Source: JAJFFW01 sp965263375
GTDB taxonomy: Bacteria > Pseudomonadota > Alphaproteobacteria > Caulobacterales > Parvularculaceae
Direction of reading: 5' to 3'
Length of the DNA: 64,000 nt
Assembly (NCBI GenBank): GCA_965263375.1
Contig: OZ253669.1
Location: 1,054,001 to 1,118,000, forward strand
Shown here: positions 43,625-51,906 of the stretch, piece after piece
Layout of the letters: each line of letters begins with the position of its first letter
Position numbering within the stretch: the first letter of the stretch is position 1
Translations under genes and position numbers: made by a program
Notes under the pieces: generated by a model
What the model saw: the letters and a program-made list of their open reading frames with translations, nothing else
Told to the model about the DNA's origin: nothing
Databases searched by the model: none

Positions 43625-45079
43625 TTAGAGCTCCATCAATGTTTGCAGCATTTGTTCTGCGGTTTGAATAACACGGGCGTTTGCGGCGTATGCTTGCTCG
43701 ATCTCGAGTAGTTGTTGAAGCTCAGCGTCGGTGTCAACGGCCGTAACAGCTAATTCAGCATCGGCAAGGCCTGTGGCTCTTGCGGAAGAGGTTGCTAAAG
43801 TTCGGTCGGCGATAACGCTTGATGATCCGATGCGTGATGTGAAGCTCGCAGCAAGGCCTGCGGCTGATTGCTGGCCGCTGACTTCTGCGCCAACTGGAGG
43901 AGTGCGTAACTCTGTTAGTGAGTCAAGCATTGTACGGATGAATGTGGCGTTGCCAGAGGGGCCTGGGCCTGCTGCGCCAAATCCGTCACGAAGCAATGTC
44001 GTATCACCGCCCTGGCTGGGATCGATAATGGTGTTAACAGCAATACGTCCAGCTAGCCCAACCTCGTTTAACGGGTCAAAAACACCGCCCGCGTCAGTGA
44101 AGAGCCCGGGGGAGCCGGGGGGTAAGGTGGCGTCAATTCCCTCGAACCGCTCTATCAAGTCGCGGGCCAAGGCGTCAATTTTGGTTTGGAAATCAGGGGC
44201 GATTTCATCGCGAATTTCAAAATGTCCCGCAATGGCGCCTTGGGTTGGGCCCATTGAGCCGACGCCAGGGGTAATGTCGACCCCCTCAACGCTTAGGCCA
44301 GATAGACCGCCGCCGCCAAAAGAAACTGACGCATCCATACTAAACGCGGGATTGAAGTCGATTTGTCTTGCGGTTTCTGAGACAAGGAAAACTCCTTGAT
44401 CGGTCATAATGTCAACGCGGCCAAATTCGCGCTTAATTTCTTTAACCGGAATGACATCAGAAATTTGATCGATTAGGCGCTTTCTTTGATCTTTCAAAGA
44501 AGACGCGTCTTGCCCGCCAACTTCAAGAGCTGAAATTTCCGTATTGAGTTCAACAATCTCATTTAGAGCCGCGTTTGTATCGTTAACAGCGCGAGCAATA
44601 GCTTGATCAGAAGACAGACGCAAATCTTGTGTCTTTGTTGAAAGGTCATTGAAGCTATTGGTTAGCGTCTTAGCCGATTGCAGCACTTGGTCTTGAAGGG
44701 GGATAGATTCCGGCGTATTGGCCAAACTGCGCAGGGATGATTCAAGATTTGAGTATTGCGCGAAGAAACTAAACGGGTCTTCCGGATCGCCAAGTGCGTT
44801 ATTAAACGTTGTATGCGTCTCAGCGACAAGCTGTTCGCGAGCGACTACGCTTTCCGCGCCACGCCGCTCGCGGGTGAGAACGGGATCATCAGCGCGTTTC
44901 ACGCCATCAATGATGACGCCGCCGCCGCCATTTATACCGCGTTCATTGACAACAATTTCACGCCGTGAATACCCGGGCGTAAGCGCATTCGCGATGTTGT
45001 TGGAAACAAGCTCAGCCCGCCGCTGGGTCGCGCGGAGCCCAGACGTGGCATTTGACAAAGCTGATGAAATGCTTCCCAT
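43625..45079 (-). CDS. flgK: hook-filament junction protein FlgK
   Basis: A 484-aa protein. The N-terminus (SNATSGLRATQRRAELVSNNIANALTPGYSRREIVV) and the C-terminal TDAELQQLLEIEQAYAANARVIQTAEQMLQTLMEL are the hook-associated signatures, and the long central coiled-coil and variable region is normal for FlgK. It bridges the hook to FlgL. It is the longest of the hook-associated proteins here, as usual. Confidence 0.95.
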   Translation of the reverse strand: MGSISSALSNATSGLRATQRRAELVSNNIANALTPGYSRREIVVNERGINGGGGVIIDGVKRADDPVLTRERRGAESVVAREQLVAETHTTFNNALGDPEDPFSFFAQYSNLESSLRSLANTPESIPLQDQVLQSAKTLTNSFNDLSTKTQDLRLSSDQAIARAVNDTNAALNEIVELNTEISALEVGGQDASSLKDQRKRLIDQISDVIPVKEIKREFGRVDIMTDQGVFLVSETARQIDFNPAFSMDASVSFGGGGLSGLSVEGVDITPGVGSMGPTQGAIAGHFEIRDEIAPDFQTKIDALARDLIERFEGIDATLPPGSPGLFTDAGGVFDPLNEVGLAGRIAVNTIIDPSQGGDTTLLRDGFGAAGPGPSGNATFIRTMLDSLTELRTPPVGAEVSGQQSAAGLAASFTSRIGSSSVIADRTLATSSARATGLADAELAVTAVDTDAELQQLLEIEQAYAANARVIQTAEQMLQTLMEL

Positions 45080-45108
45080 AACGAATTACGCTTTACTTTC
45101 TATACCAA

Positions 45109-46419
45109 TTACCGTTTTAAGTTTGTGGTTTCCTGCAACATTTCGTCAACCGTTCGAATGATTTGTGCGTTTGACGAGTAAGCCCGCTGTGTTTGGATAA
45201 GATCGGTCAGTTCCTCGGCGATATCCGTTGTGGATTCGGTTAGTGAAAAGCCAACCGTGGTGCCCACTGGGCCCGTGCCTGCATCCCATAAAAACGCATT
45301 ACCGCTGCGTTGCGACAGCTGGAAAGCCTGGTTATCAAGGGCGTCCAAGCCATTGATGTTTTGAACTTGAGCTAGCGGAACCTGATAGATGATCCGTCGG
45401 AAACCATTATCGAAGAGGGCGGCAAGAAATCCATTTTCATCGATTTCAACACGGCTGAAACTACCGATTGGGGCGCCGTCTTTTTCAATACCAACAGGTG
45501 AGTAAACGGCAGCAAGCTGAGATAACGGACCGCCTTGGTTAGGAATACCAAGGTTAAGATTAATATCACCAGCAGTCGTTGTAACAGTTAAAAGCCCAGT
45601 CGCGGCATCCCATACAGCGCCGCTGCCAAGTCCGGTGACATCATTGATCGTACCACCGTTGATTTGATTGTCATTGAATTCAACAGTGAAATCGCCGATC
45701 GATGTTGCAGGAGTGGCGCTTCCTTGGTCAAAGACTTGAACGTTCCACTGGTTCGACGAGCCTGCGCCTGGTACGACTGGCGTAAAGACAACATTTAAAG
45801 TGTCTGTACCGCCGAGGTTATCGAAATATGCAATTGGCAATTCAAACGAGTCGCCGGATGACCCCGCGTTCGTCTCGGACGCAGGCAGATTGACCCCTAA
45901 TTGAATATTTTCCGTCGGCGCGGCTGCAAATTGGTTTCTCGTCACATCGATCGGTTCTAGATCAACAAAACTATCGCGACTAAACGTAGGAATGGTGCCG
46001 TCTGGATCAGCCGGGATCCCCATCAAATATAGACCACTTAAGGAGCGTAATAAACCATCCTTATCAGGAGAAAAAGAACCTGTGGATGTTAACATGACAG
46101 GACGGTCGGCGGAGGTGGAATTGACGCCTTGAATAGTGGTGACAGGTAATAGTCCTGAGCCGGCTATTGAGACATCTGTACTATTGTTAGTAGCGACGAG
46201 TGCGCCTTGAGCTGCGATGTCTTTAAAGGTTGCGGTGCGAACACCGCCAGCCGTATAAGCGCCCGTGCTTTGTTCCAGAACCATACTGGAAAATTCAGAT
46301 TTCGCACGTTTATATCCGAAAGTTTCGGAGTTCGCGATGTTGTCTGAAATCGTGTTGAGTTTGGTTGAATTCGCCGCCAAACCCATAACCCCAGCATTCA
46401 GTGAAGAAGAAAGACCCAT
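45109..46419 (-). CDS. flgE: flagellar hook protein FlgE
   Basis: A 436-aa hook protein: N-terminus LNAGVMGLAANSTKLNTISDNIANSETFGYKRAKSEFSS, a hook domain with VFTPVVPGAGSSNQWNVQVFD, and C-terminus STTDIAEELTDLIQTQRAYSSNAQIIRTVDEMLQETTNLKR. It polymerises into the universal joint, controlled in length by FliK and capped by FlgD. It follows motB on the same strand after 87 bases. Confidence 0.95.
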   Translation of the reverse strand: MGLSSSLNAGVMGLAANSTKLNTISDNIANSETFGYKRAKSEFSSMVLEQSTGAYTAGGVRTATFKDIAAQGALVATNNSTDVSIAGSGLLPVTTIQGVNSTSADRPVMLTSTGSFSPDKDGLLRSLSGLYLMGIPADPDGTIPTFSRDSFVDLEPIDVTRNQFAAAPTENIQLGVNLPASETNAGSSGDSFELPIAYFDNLGGTDTLNVVFTPVVPGAGSSNQWNVQVFDQGSATPATSIGDFTVEFNDNQINGGTINDVTGLGSGAVWDAATGLLTVTTTAGDINLNLGIPNQGGPLSQLAAVYSPVGIEKDGAPIGSFSRVEIDENGFLAALFDNGFRRIIYQVPLAQVQNINGLDALDNQAFQLSQRSGNAFLWDAGTGPVGTTVGFSLTESTTDIAEELTDLIQTQRAYSSNAQIIRTVDEMLQETTNLKR

Positions 46420-46506
46420 AGCTAAAACACGCCTCTACAATAATTTGTCCTACATACACTATGCAGGGTAGAGATTAAAATACTTATAATAAGTGTATTT
46501 TTATGA

Positions 46507-47364
46507 TTAACGCTTTGGAGAGTTTTGTTTCAAAAGCGTAATAGATATGCGCCGATTTTGCGGGTCCAACGGATCGTCCGTTAATGGTTCAGTATCCGCT
46601 TTACCTGTCACGGCGCTAATTTGATCAGGCGCGAGGCCTGAGGCGACCATCAATCTGCGTGCTGAGTTCGCACGGTCAGACGAAAGCTCCCAGTTGGTGT
46701 AGTTTTCGCGAGGTATTGCAAAGCCAGTACTATCGGTATGGCCAACAATTTCCACCTGATTTGTAACAAGACTAACCGCGCCCGCAACCACTTGAATTAG
46801 GCGAACCATTGTTCTTGATGCTTGGAAGGAGCCTGGTTCAAATAACGCTTCGCCATCTGTCTCAACAAGCTCAATCACAAGGCCTTTTGGCGTTACGCGG
46901 GTTTGAATATGTGAGGCGAGACCTTCTTCTTCGCCGGCAAGCGCTTCTTTGATGAGTTGTTCTTGTAAAACGGCAATTTCCTCAGCCCTTGCCATTGCTT
47001 GGGCTTCGAGGTCTTCTTGCGCATCAGCGCCGACTGTGTCTTTTCCTTCTGCGCTTTGATCAAAGGGGGTTTTTGATCCGCCTGCGCCATCGCGGGCAAG
47101 GGTTTTTTCAGAAAAAACGGTTTCCCCGTTTAGGGCGTCTTTGCCGCCGCCTGAAACCTGAATAATAGGAACAGTGGGGTTAAAGTAATCGGCGATGCCC
47201 TTGCGTTGGTCTTCCGTTGTCGCCCCAAGAAGCCACATAAGAAGGAAGAACGCCATCATCGCGGTCACAAAGTCAGCATAGGCAACTTTCCACGCGCCGC
47301 CATGGTGGCCGTCGCCGCCGCCTTTTTTGATTTTTTTAATGATGATCGCGCCAGAATCCGCCAC
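46507..47364 (-). CDS. motB: flagellar stator protein MotB
   Basis: A 285-aa protein with one membrane helix (YADFVTAMMAFFLLMWLLG). Asp31 is the expected proton-binding residue. The C-terminal OmpA-like peptidoglycan-binding domain (~185-275) has VEIVGHTDSTGF and NWELSSDRANSARRLM. The N-terminal KKIKKGGGDGHHGGAWKVAYADF is standard. It partners with MotA, which is encoded 12 kb away, a split common in this class. Confidence 0.95.
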   Translation of the reverse strand: MADSGAIIIKKIKKGGGDGHHGGAWKVAYADFVTAMMAFFLLMWLLGATTEDQRKGIADYFNPTVPIIQVSGGGKDALNGETVFSEKTLARDGAGGSKTPFDQSAEGKDTVGADAQEDLEAQAMARAEEIAVLQEQLIKEALAGEEEGLASHIQTRVTPKGLVIELVETDGEALFEPGSFQASRTMVRLIQVVAGAVSLVTNQVEIVGHTDSTGFAIPRENYTNWELSSDRANSARRLMVASGLAPDQISAVTGKADTEPLTDDPLDPQNRRISITLLKQNSPKR

Positions 47365-47527
47365 GTTTACATCCGCCTTTTACGTCTCGATAACGCTACT
47401 AATAGATGAATGATGTAAATCGGTGTTTAACGCCGGAATTTATTTCGCGTTAAGATTAGCATTCTTTCAATCTTTAACGCGCATACCTGAAAAAAAGTTA
47501 CGGGATACAAATAGGCGGCGGTCTTTT

Positions 47528-48457
47528 ATGAGCAACGAAAGCGTTTCCATTATTGCGCAAAAAGTTCGCAGTGCGATGATCAATGCGGACGGTTTCCCTG
47601 AATTAACAAGGTTAAGTACGGTTGTCGCAAAGACGACGGCGGCGGCGGCTGGTGAAATGTTAAACGTTCCAGCCCAAGGAATGGTCGCGTTTAAAAAGAT
47701 TTATCAGTTAAAAGAAGCCCTAGATGATGCACCAGATTTTGGTTCTTTTTCTTGGATAAAGCATGGGCAAGGTCAAAAGGCGTTACTCGTCATTTTGGAC
47801 AACCGCTTAGTCGCCTTGTTGACAGAACGTATGTTAGGCGGCGGGATTGTAAAACCGCCAGAAGACGCCACGCTCTCAAAGATTGATGCTGCTTTGTCGT
47901 ATAAATTTGTGGATGGATTGATTGGCCCTCTTAATCGGGCCATTCAAAAATTAACCGGTCCGCGACCTGACTTAATTTTGGGTAAACGCACTAGCATCAA
48001 TACCCCTGAAGACGCTCTTGGCGAACTAGAAATGTTGACTATTTTCGAAGTTGCTGTCGATTTGATGATCGAGGAGAGCACCATGATGGGCGCAATGCGC
48101 CTATGTTTCCCGGTTGATTATGTTGAGCAAGGCGACTTTCTAAAGGAACGCGCGGCCGCCTTAAAGACGAATGACAGCTCGCCATGGCGCTTGAAACTTG
48201 CCGCAAACGTAAAACAGCTAGAGCTCGATATCTCTATAGTATTATCGAAAATGTATTGTAGCGTGGGTGAACTATCCCGCTTATCTCCTGGTCAAATTAT
48301 TGATGTGGATGAGGAGGCCTTAAACTCTCTTGAGTTGGTCGTTAAGACAAATGAAGGCCGCAATACGATCGCTAGCGGTCAACTAGGAGCCGTTAAGTCG
48401 CAAAAAGCCGTAAAACTGACCACTGATATAGACGATACTTTTTTGCCCCATTTTTGA
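47528..48457 (+). CDS. fliM: flagellar motor switch protein FliM
   Basis: A 309-aa C-ring protein. The middle CheC-like domain and C-terminal SpoA domain are visible: the ALDDAPDFGSFSWIKHGQ...LVVILDNRLVALLTERMLGGG region and LELDISIVLSKMYCSVGELSRLSPGQIIDVD. It binds FliG and, through its N-terminus, phospho-CheY. I start at ATG 47528; the frame extends 35 codons upstream but that part is unlike FliM. It is a lone rightward gene, divergent from motB, and ends the flagellar block. Confidence 0.9.
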   Translation: MSNESVSIIAQKVRSAMINADGFPELTRLSTVVAKTTAAAAGEMLNVPAQGMVAFKKIYQLKEALDDAPDFGSFSWIKHGQGQKALLVILDNRLVALLTERMLGGGIVKPPEDATLSKIDAALSYKFVDGLIGPLNRAIQKLTGPRPDLILGKRTSINTPEDALGELEMLTIFEVAVDLMIEESTMMGAMRLCFPVDYVEQGDFLKERAAALKTNDSSPWRLKLAANVKQLELDISIVLSKMYCSVGELSRLSPGQIIDVDEEALNSLELVVKTNEGRNTIASGQLGAVKSQKAVKLTTDIDDTFLPHF

Positions 48458-48495
48458 CGGAAACCTCCTCCATTGACATAGTAGGTTAAATGCGC

Positions 48496-48592
48496 GCCCA
48501 TCTAGGGCGGCCCATCTAGGGCGTCTGTGCTTATCTAAGCCCCAAAAGGGCTATGTGGGTCAATGGGGCGGTGATATCAGGGGCGGTGATAT
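48496..48592. repeat. two short tandem duplications before the 48591 gene
   Basis: GCCCATCTAGGGCG occurs twice back to back (48496-48509, 48510-48523). GGGGCGGTGATAT occurs twice with a 15-base period (48565-48577, 48580-48592), the second copy containing the start codon ATG 48591. They look like fresh slippage or duplication events. Confidence 0.9.
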
Positions 48593-49637
48593 GAGCGATC
48601 AAAATGGGGCGAGCGAGTTTGAAACCGTAGGTGAAGAGGACCTACGTTTTATCCGCAATTTCAATGATGTGTTTTTAAGCCTTGGGCTGGCTGTGTTAAT
48701 TGCGGGCATTGGCCTAATTTCGATGTTGATCGCCAGCCAACAAGTGGCCGCCCTTTTGGTCGACGGTATTTTTAACGCCTCTCGGCCAGCAGCGCTGTTT
48801 GTTGCTGGGGTGGGCTTTGCAGATGCAGCGATCGTTTGGATGCTGGGCGAGGTTTTTGCCCGCTCGCGCCGGCTGTTTTTACCAGCAATTGTTATTCTAA
48901 TTGGGTTTGTGGGCTTTATTGCAATGGCGAGCGCCTGGACCTTCGGCGCCAGTATGAACCTTGGCCAGTTTGGTTCGGTGGAGGCGGCGGCTTACCGTGT
49001 TCGTTTGATGGGCCTTGTGGTCGCATCATCGGTGACATTGGCTGCTCTGGCGTTTTACATTCGAATGAAGCTTCCCTTCGCTATAGCCGTCACCGTAGCG
49101 GGGGCTTGTGCGACGGGGCTAGCGGCAATTGGCCTTGCGGATGAAGGGTTTGTGTTAGCGCATTTCGCGTTTCTGCAATTTAGCGCCGGATTAGTGCTAT
49201 TTCTTATGGGTGTTTACTTCGATGCGCGGGACCCAGCTCGGCGCACGCGTCTTTCTGATAATGGATTTTGGCTACACTTATTTGCTGCGCCTTTGATTTT
49301 TACCTCTGTTATTGGCTCTGTAGGCGGCGGCGCCCTCGTAACATTATTGATCGTTAGCGTTTTCGCTCTGGTCTCATTGCTCATAAATCGCCGAGCGCTG
49401 CTGGTCGCGGGGTTATTATCCGCAGCCTTTGCAGTTGCGACGTTGGTTGGAGAAACAGGCCTGGAAGGCGGCTGGGGGGCGGGGACCACCCTTTTACTCC
49501 TTGGTGGGGCGATGGTTATGCTCGGCGGTGGATGGCATTCTGCGCGGCGGGTGCTGGTTGCGCCATTTCCTAAAACAGGGCTCATCGCCAGAATTATTCC
49601 GCCAGAACCGTCAAAACAGGCCCGCAGAACAGGTTAA
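48591..49637 (+). CDS. multipass membrane protein of unknown function
   Basis: A 348-aa hydrophobic protein with about ten predicted membrane segments after a short acidic N-terminus (SDQNGASEFETVGEEDLRFI), resembling DUF2157-like proteins of alphaproteobacteria. I do not know its function. I use ATG 48591; the frame opens 12 codons earlier at GTG 48555. The two reads differ only by a duplicated GGGGCGGTGATAT block. It ends 85 bases before tRNA-Met and has its own upstream spacer, so it is probably not part of the flagellar units. Confidence 0.75.
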   Translation: MSDQNGASEFETVGEEDLRFIRNFNDVFLSLGLAVLIAGIGLISMLIASQQVAALLVDGIFNASRPAALFVAGVGFADAAIVWMLGEVFARSRRLFLPAIVILIGFVGFIAMASAWTFGASMNLGQFGSVEAAAYRVRLMGLVVASSVTLAALAFYIRMKLPFAIAVTVAGACATGLAAIGLADEGFVLAHFAFLQFSAGLVLFLMGVYFDARDPARRTRLSDNGFWLHLFAAPLIFTSVIGSVGGGALVTLLIVSVFALVSLLINRRALLVAGLLSAAFAVATLVGETGLEGGWGAGTTLLLLGGAMVMLGGGWHSARRVLVAPFPKTGLIARIIPPEPSKQARRTG

Positions 49638-49721
49638 TCTAGGCGGCGATCAAGATTTTTTCGTCTTGGGGAGATGGCCTTATTGCACGAACCAATAGGA
49701 CCCGTTATACCCGCTCTTTCC

Positions 49722-49798
49722 GGCGGGGTAGCTCAGCTGGTTAGAGCGCAGGATTCATAACCCTGAGGTCGGGAGTTCAAGTCTCCCCCCCGCCACCA
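49722..49798 (+). tRNA. tRNA-Met (anticodon CAU), elongator type
   Basis: The acceptor GGCGGGG pairs with CCCCGCC. The D-arm GCTC/GAGC, anticodon loop TTCATAA (anticodon CAT) and T-arm GGGAG/CTCCC follow, with CCA encoded. G1 pairs with C72, so it is not the initiator tRNA, which needs a mismatch there. The last anticodon-stem pair is A-C, a weak point but typical of some family members. A lysidine-modified tRNA-Ile2 with the same anticodon cannot be fully excluded by eye. Confidence 0.9.
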
Positions 49799-49868
49799 GC
49801 AAAATCAATAGGTTAAGCTGTATTTTTACGTCACGCTGAGGAATGTTTTACAGCTAATCAGCAAAGTT

Positions 49869-50760
49869 TTACACTTTGCGTTCGCGCTTTGTCCATCTTT
49901 GGGCCTTCGACAAGCGCTCGACCCGTCCGCTTGCGATAGATTTATTGTCCACATAATGGCGCCGAATATAGAGCGCCGTATCAAGCGACCAACCCATAGT
50001 TTCGCTGGCGTCTTCATCGCTCGCGCCGCTACGATAAAGCCTGGTGGCGAATGTGGCGCGCAAGTCGTGTTAGGTCTTATCGATGCCAAGCTCGCGCCGG
50101 TGTTAGTCGAAATCTTTACCGAGCGCATCAGCGGTGCGATAGGGCTTCCCCTCTTTATTGACCAGCAGCGTATATTGATCTTTTGGGGTTTCTTCGAAAA
50201 AGCCCTGCAATTCAGGACCAATAAAGATGTAGGTTGGCTGCCCGCTCTTGGTTCGCTTGATAGCCAACTGATCCGCTTCTAGGTTTGCTTTTGTTGCTTT
50301 GAAGGCATCCGCCCCCGCTAGCCCAGTTAACGCAACAAGGTCCGCGATGCGTAAAATGTGCAGAGTGACAGCTTCACCAAATTTTGTAAGCTCAGCCTCT
50401 GTCCATGGGGTGGGGTTGTGTGTGCGCGTATAGCGTTTCTTCACATGAAGAGCCGCATTGGTTGAAAGAAGGCCGTCTTCTATGCCGAACTCCAAGAGCC
50501 GCGACAGGGAGGCGAGCGCTTTGTCTGCTTGTCTCGGGAGGGGGGTAGGCTTCGTGCCAAATTCGGATCTCCCGCTTTATCTCAGGGGGCCCAGACTTTT
50601 TGGGCGCCAACCCCTTGTCGCCACCTTTTAAGTACGCATCACGCAAGCGAAAAAAACGAGCGCGCAATGCTGAATTAACGACAGGTGCGCGCAGCGTTTC
50701 CAGTCTTATCCGCGTCTTTAAGGATCGGTTTTCAACGTTGGATCTCCCATTCAACCGCAT
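49869..50760 (-). pseudogene. decayed tyrosine recombinase (integrase) next to tRNA-Met
   Basis: The minus strand carries recognisable tyrosine-recombinase sequence in pieces. The C-terminal catalytic part reads HDLRATFATRLYRSGAS (with the conserved Arg) and RRHYVDN (with the catalytic Tyr). The middle part (50103-50495) continues in the same frame but is cut by two TAA codons, one at 50103-50105 and one about 36 bases downstream. The N-terminal part (from ~50520) lies in another frame, so at least one frameshift exists. It cannot make a working enzyme. Its end is about 70 bases from the tRNA, the normal place for an integrase at attL. Confidence 0.88.
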
Positions 50761-50847
50761 TCATGGCTATATTTCCTTTGGCTATAAATTCAAGCTCAAG
50801 ACAGCTCGCTAATTTGTGCATTCCTATATGTATGCTGAAAGAACGTC

Positions 50848-51789
50848 TTATAGAGATGTTTGCGTTGTTGGTGTGGGGGTAGCTTTTTCCTTACTTTTAA
50901 TTTTATCAAACATAGCATTATAGCGAGCTTCATAATCTTTAAATTCCGTCCCGCAGACTCTGTCCCAAAACCGAAAATATAAGGCGTAATTGCCTCTTAC
51001 GCGTTGATGGTGCATATAGTGATGCATCGCTGTAGTCTTGTTGGTTACCACGGGAACTTTATGCCACCAAGATGGGTATATTTCAAATCCGAGATGACCG
51101 ATTGAGTTAAACAAGATCATGCCGGTCGCCCATACGGCCAAAACGCTCTCATGCCACGGCATCAAAACAAGAATAAATAGTATCGTTTGACCAGCAATCG
51201 CCTCTAAGACTGCCTCCACTGGATGAAAATGAAATGTTGTAAAGGGAGTTGGGTCTCGGCTTTCATGGTGAGTTTTATGAATCCACTTATACATCGGTTC
51301 CCAGTGCATAAGCCTATGGAACCAATAAAAAGCCGTATCATGAGCAAAAAATACCAAAAGTAAGGTAAAGAGATAATAGGCTATGCCATATTCACTGATA
51401 TCTGAGTATGAATGCTCATACATAGAGTTCGGTATCAGTAGATAAGTAAACCAAAGTCCTACAGACACAAAAATAAATTGAGATGTAATGCTGAAGATTG
51501 TCTCACTGATTACTTGCCCAAGTTTGGGCCAGCGATGCCGAGAGAGTTTTCGTTTGGCTAGGTATTGATCCAATAACACCCAAAAGACAATGAAAAATAC
51601 AATTGCATATACGAAATACTCAACGATTTCATCGGCCGTGCGCAAAAATGTCTTGAACATTCCGCCTGTCATGTCGGGATGTAGATCAAAGAAATAAAGC
51701 GCCAATAAAAAACCAACCAAGGCATAAGCGACAGAGGTGCGAGCCCGGTTCGGGGATAAAGTGTCTTTAATTGTGGTTGTGATGCTCAT
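50848..51789 (-). CDS. sterol desaturase / fatty acid hydroxylase-family di-iron enzyme
   Basis: A 313-aa membrane protein with about four to five helices and the three histidine boxes of the superfamily that bind a di-iron centre: HDTAFYWFHRLMH, HKTHHE and HHYMHHQR. Members hydroxylate or desaturate sterols, fatty acids or carotenoids using O2. Bacterial members have varied substrates; this one is unknown. I use ATG 51789 rather than the TTG four codons upstream. It is divergent from nothing and lies 117 bases after the neighbouring secreted-protein gene, with a perfect hairpin between. Confidence 0.85.
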   Translation of the reverse strand: MSITTTIKDTLSPNRARTSVAYALVGFLLALYFFDLHPDMTGGMFKTFLRTADEIVEYFVYAIVFFIVFWVLLDQYLAKRKLSRHRWPKLGQVISETIFSITSQFIFVSVGLWFTYLLIPNSMYEHSYSDISEYGIAYYLFTLLLVFFAHDTAFYWFHRLMHWEPMYKWIHKTHHESRDPTPFTTFHFHPVEAVLEAIAGQTILFILVLMPWHESVLAVWATGMILFNSIGHLGFEIYPSWWHKVPVVTNKTTAMHHYMHHQRVRGNYALYFRFWDRVCGTEFKDYEARYNAMFDKIKSKEKATPTPTTQTSL

Positions 51790-51860
51790 GATATATCTCA
51801 ATACTTTTGTTTGGATCAGCCTTATTTTCTCGCCGACTTGAGCAATGAAAATTTGTGACT

Positions 51861-51896
51861 TTCGATTTAGAGCGCGATCAAGCGCTCTAAATCGAA
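51861..51896. repeat. perfect 15-bp inverted repeat with 6-base loop
   Basis: TTCGATTTAGAGCGC (51861-51875) and its exact complement (51882-51896) flank GATCAA. It lies downstream of the 51907 gene and upstream of the desaturase gene. As RNA it makes a long stable hairpin with no clear T-run. It can be a transcription pause or mRNA-stabilising structure, or a binding palindrome. Confidence 0.9.
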
Positions 51897-51906
51897 TAGG
51901 TGCTAT

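Noticed and set aside
43731..44399. 222-codon frame antisense to flgK
   Set aside because: It lies wholly inside flgK in the opposite strand with no ribosome site or domain.
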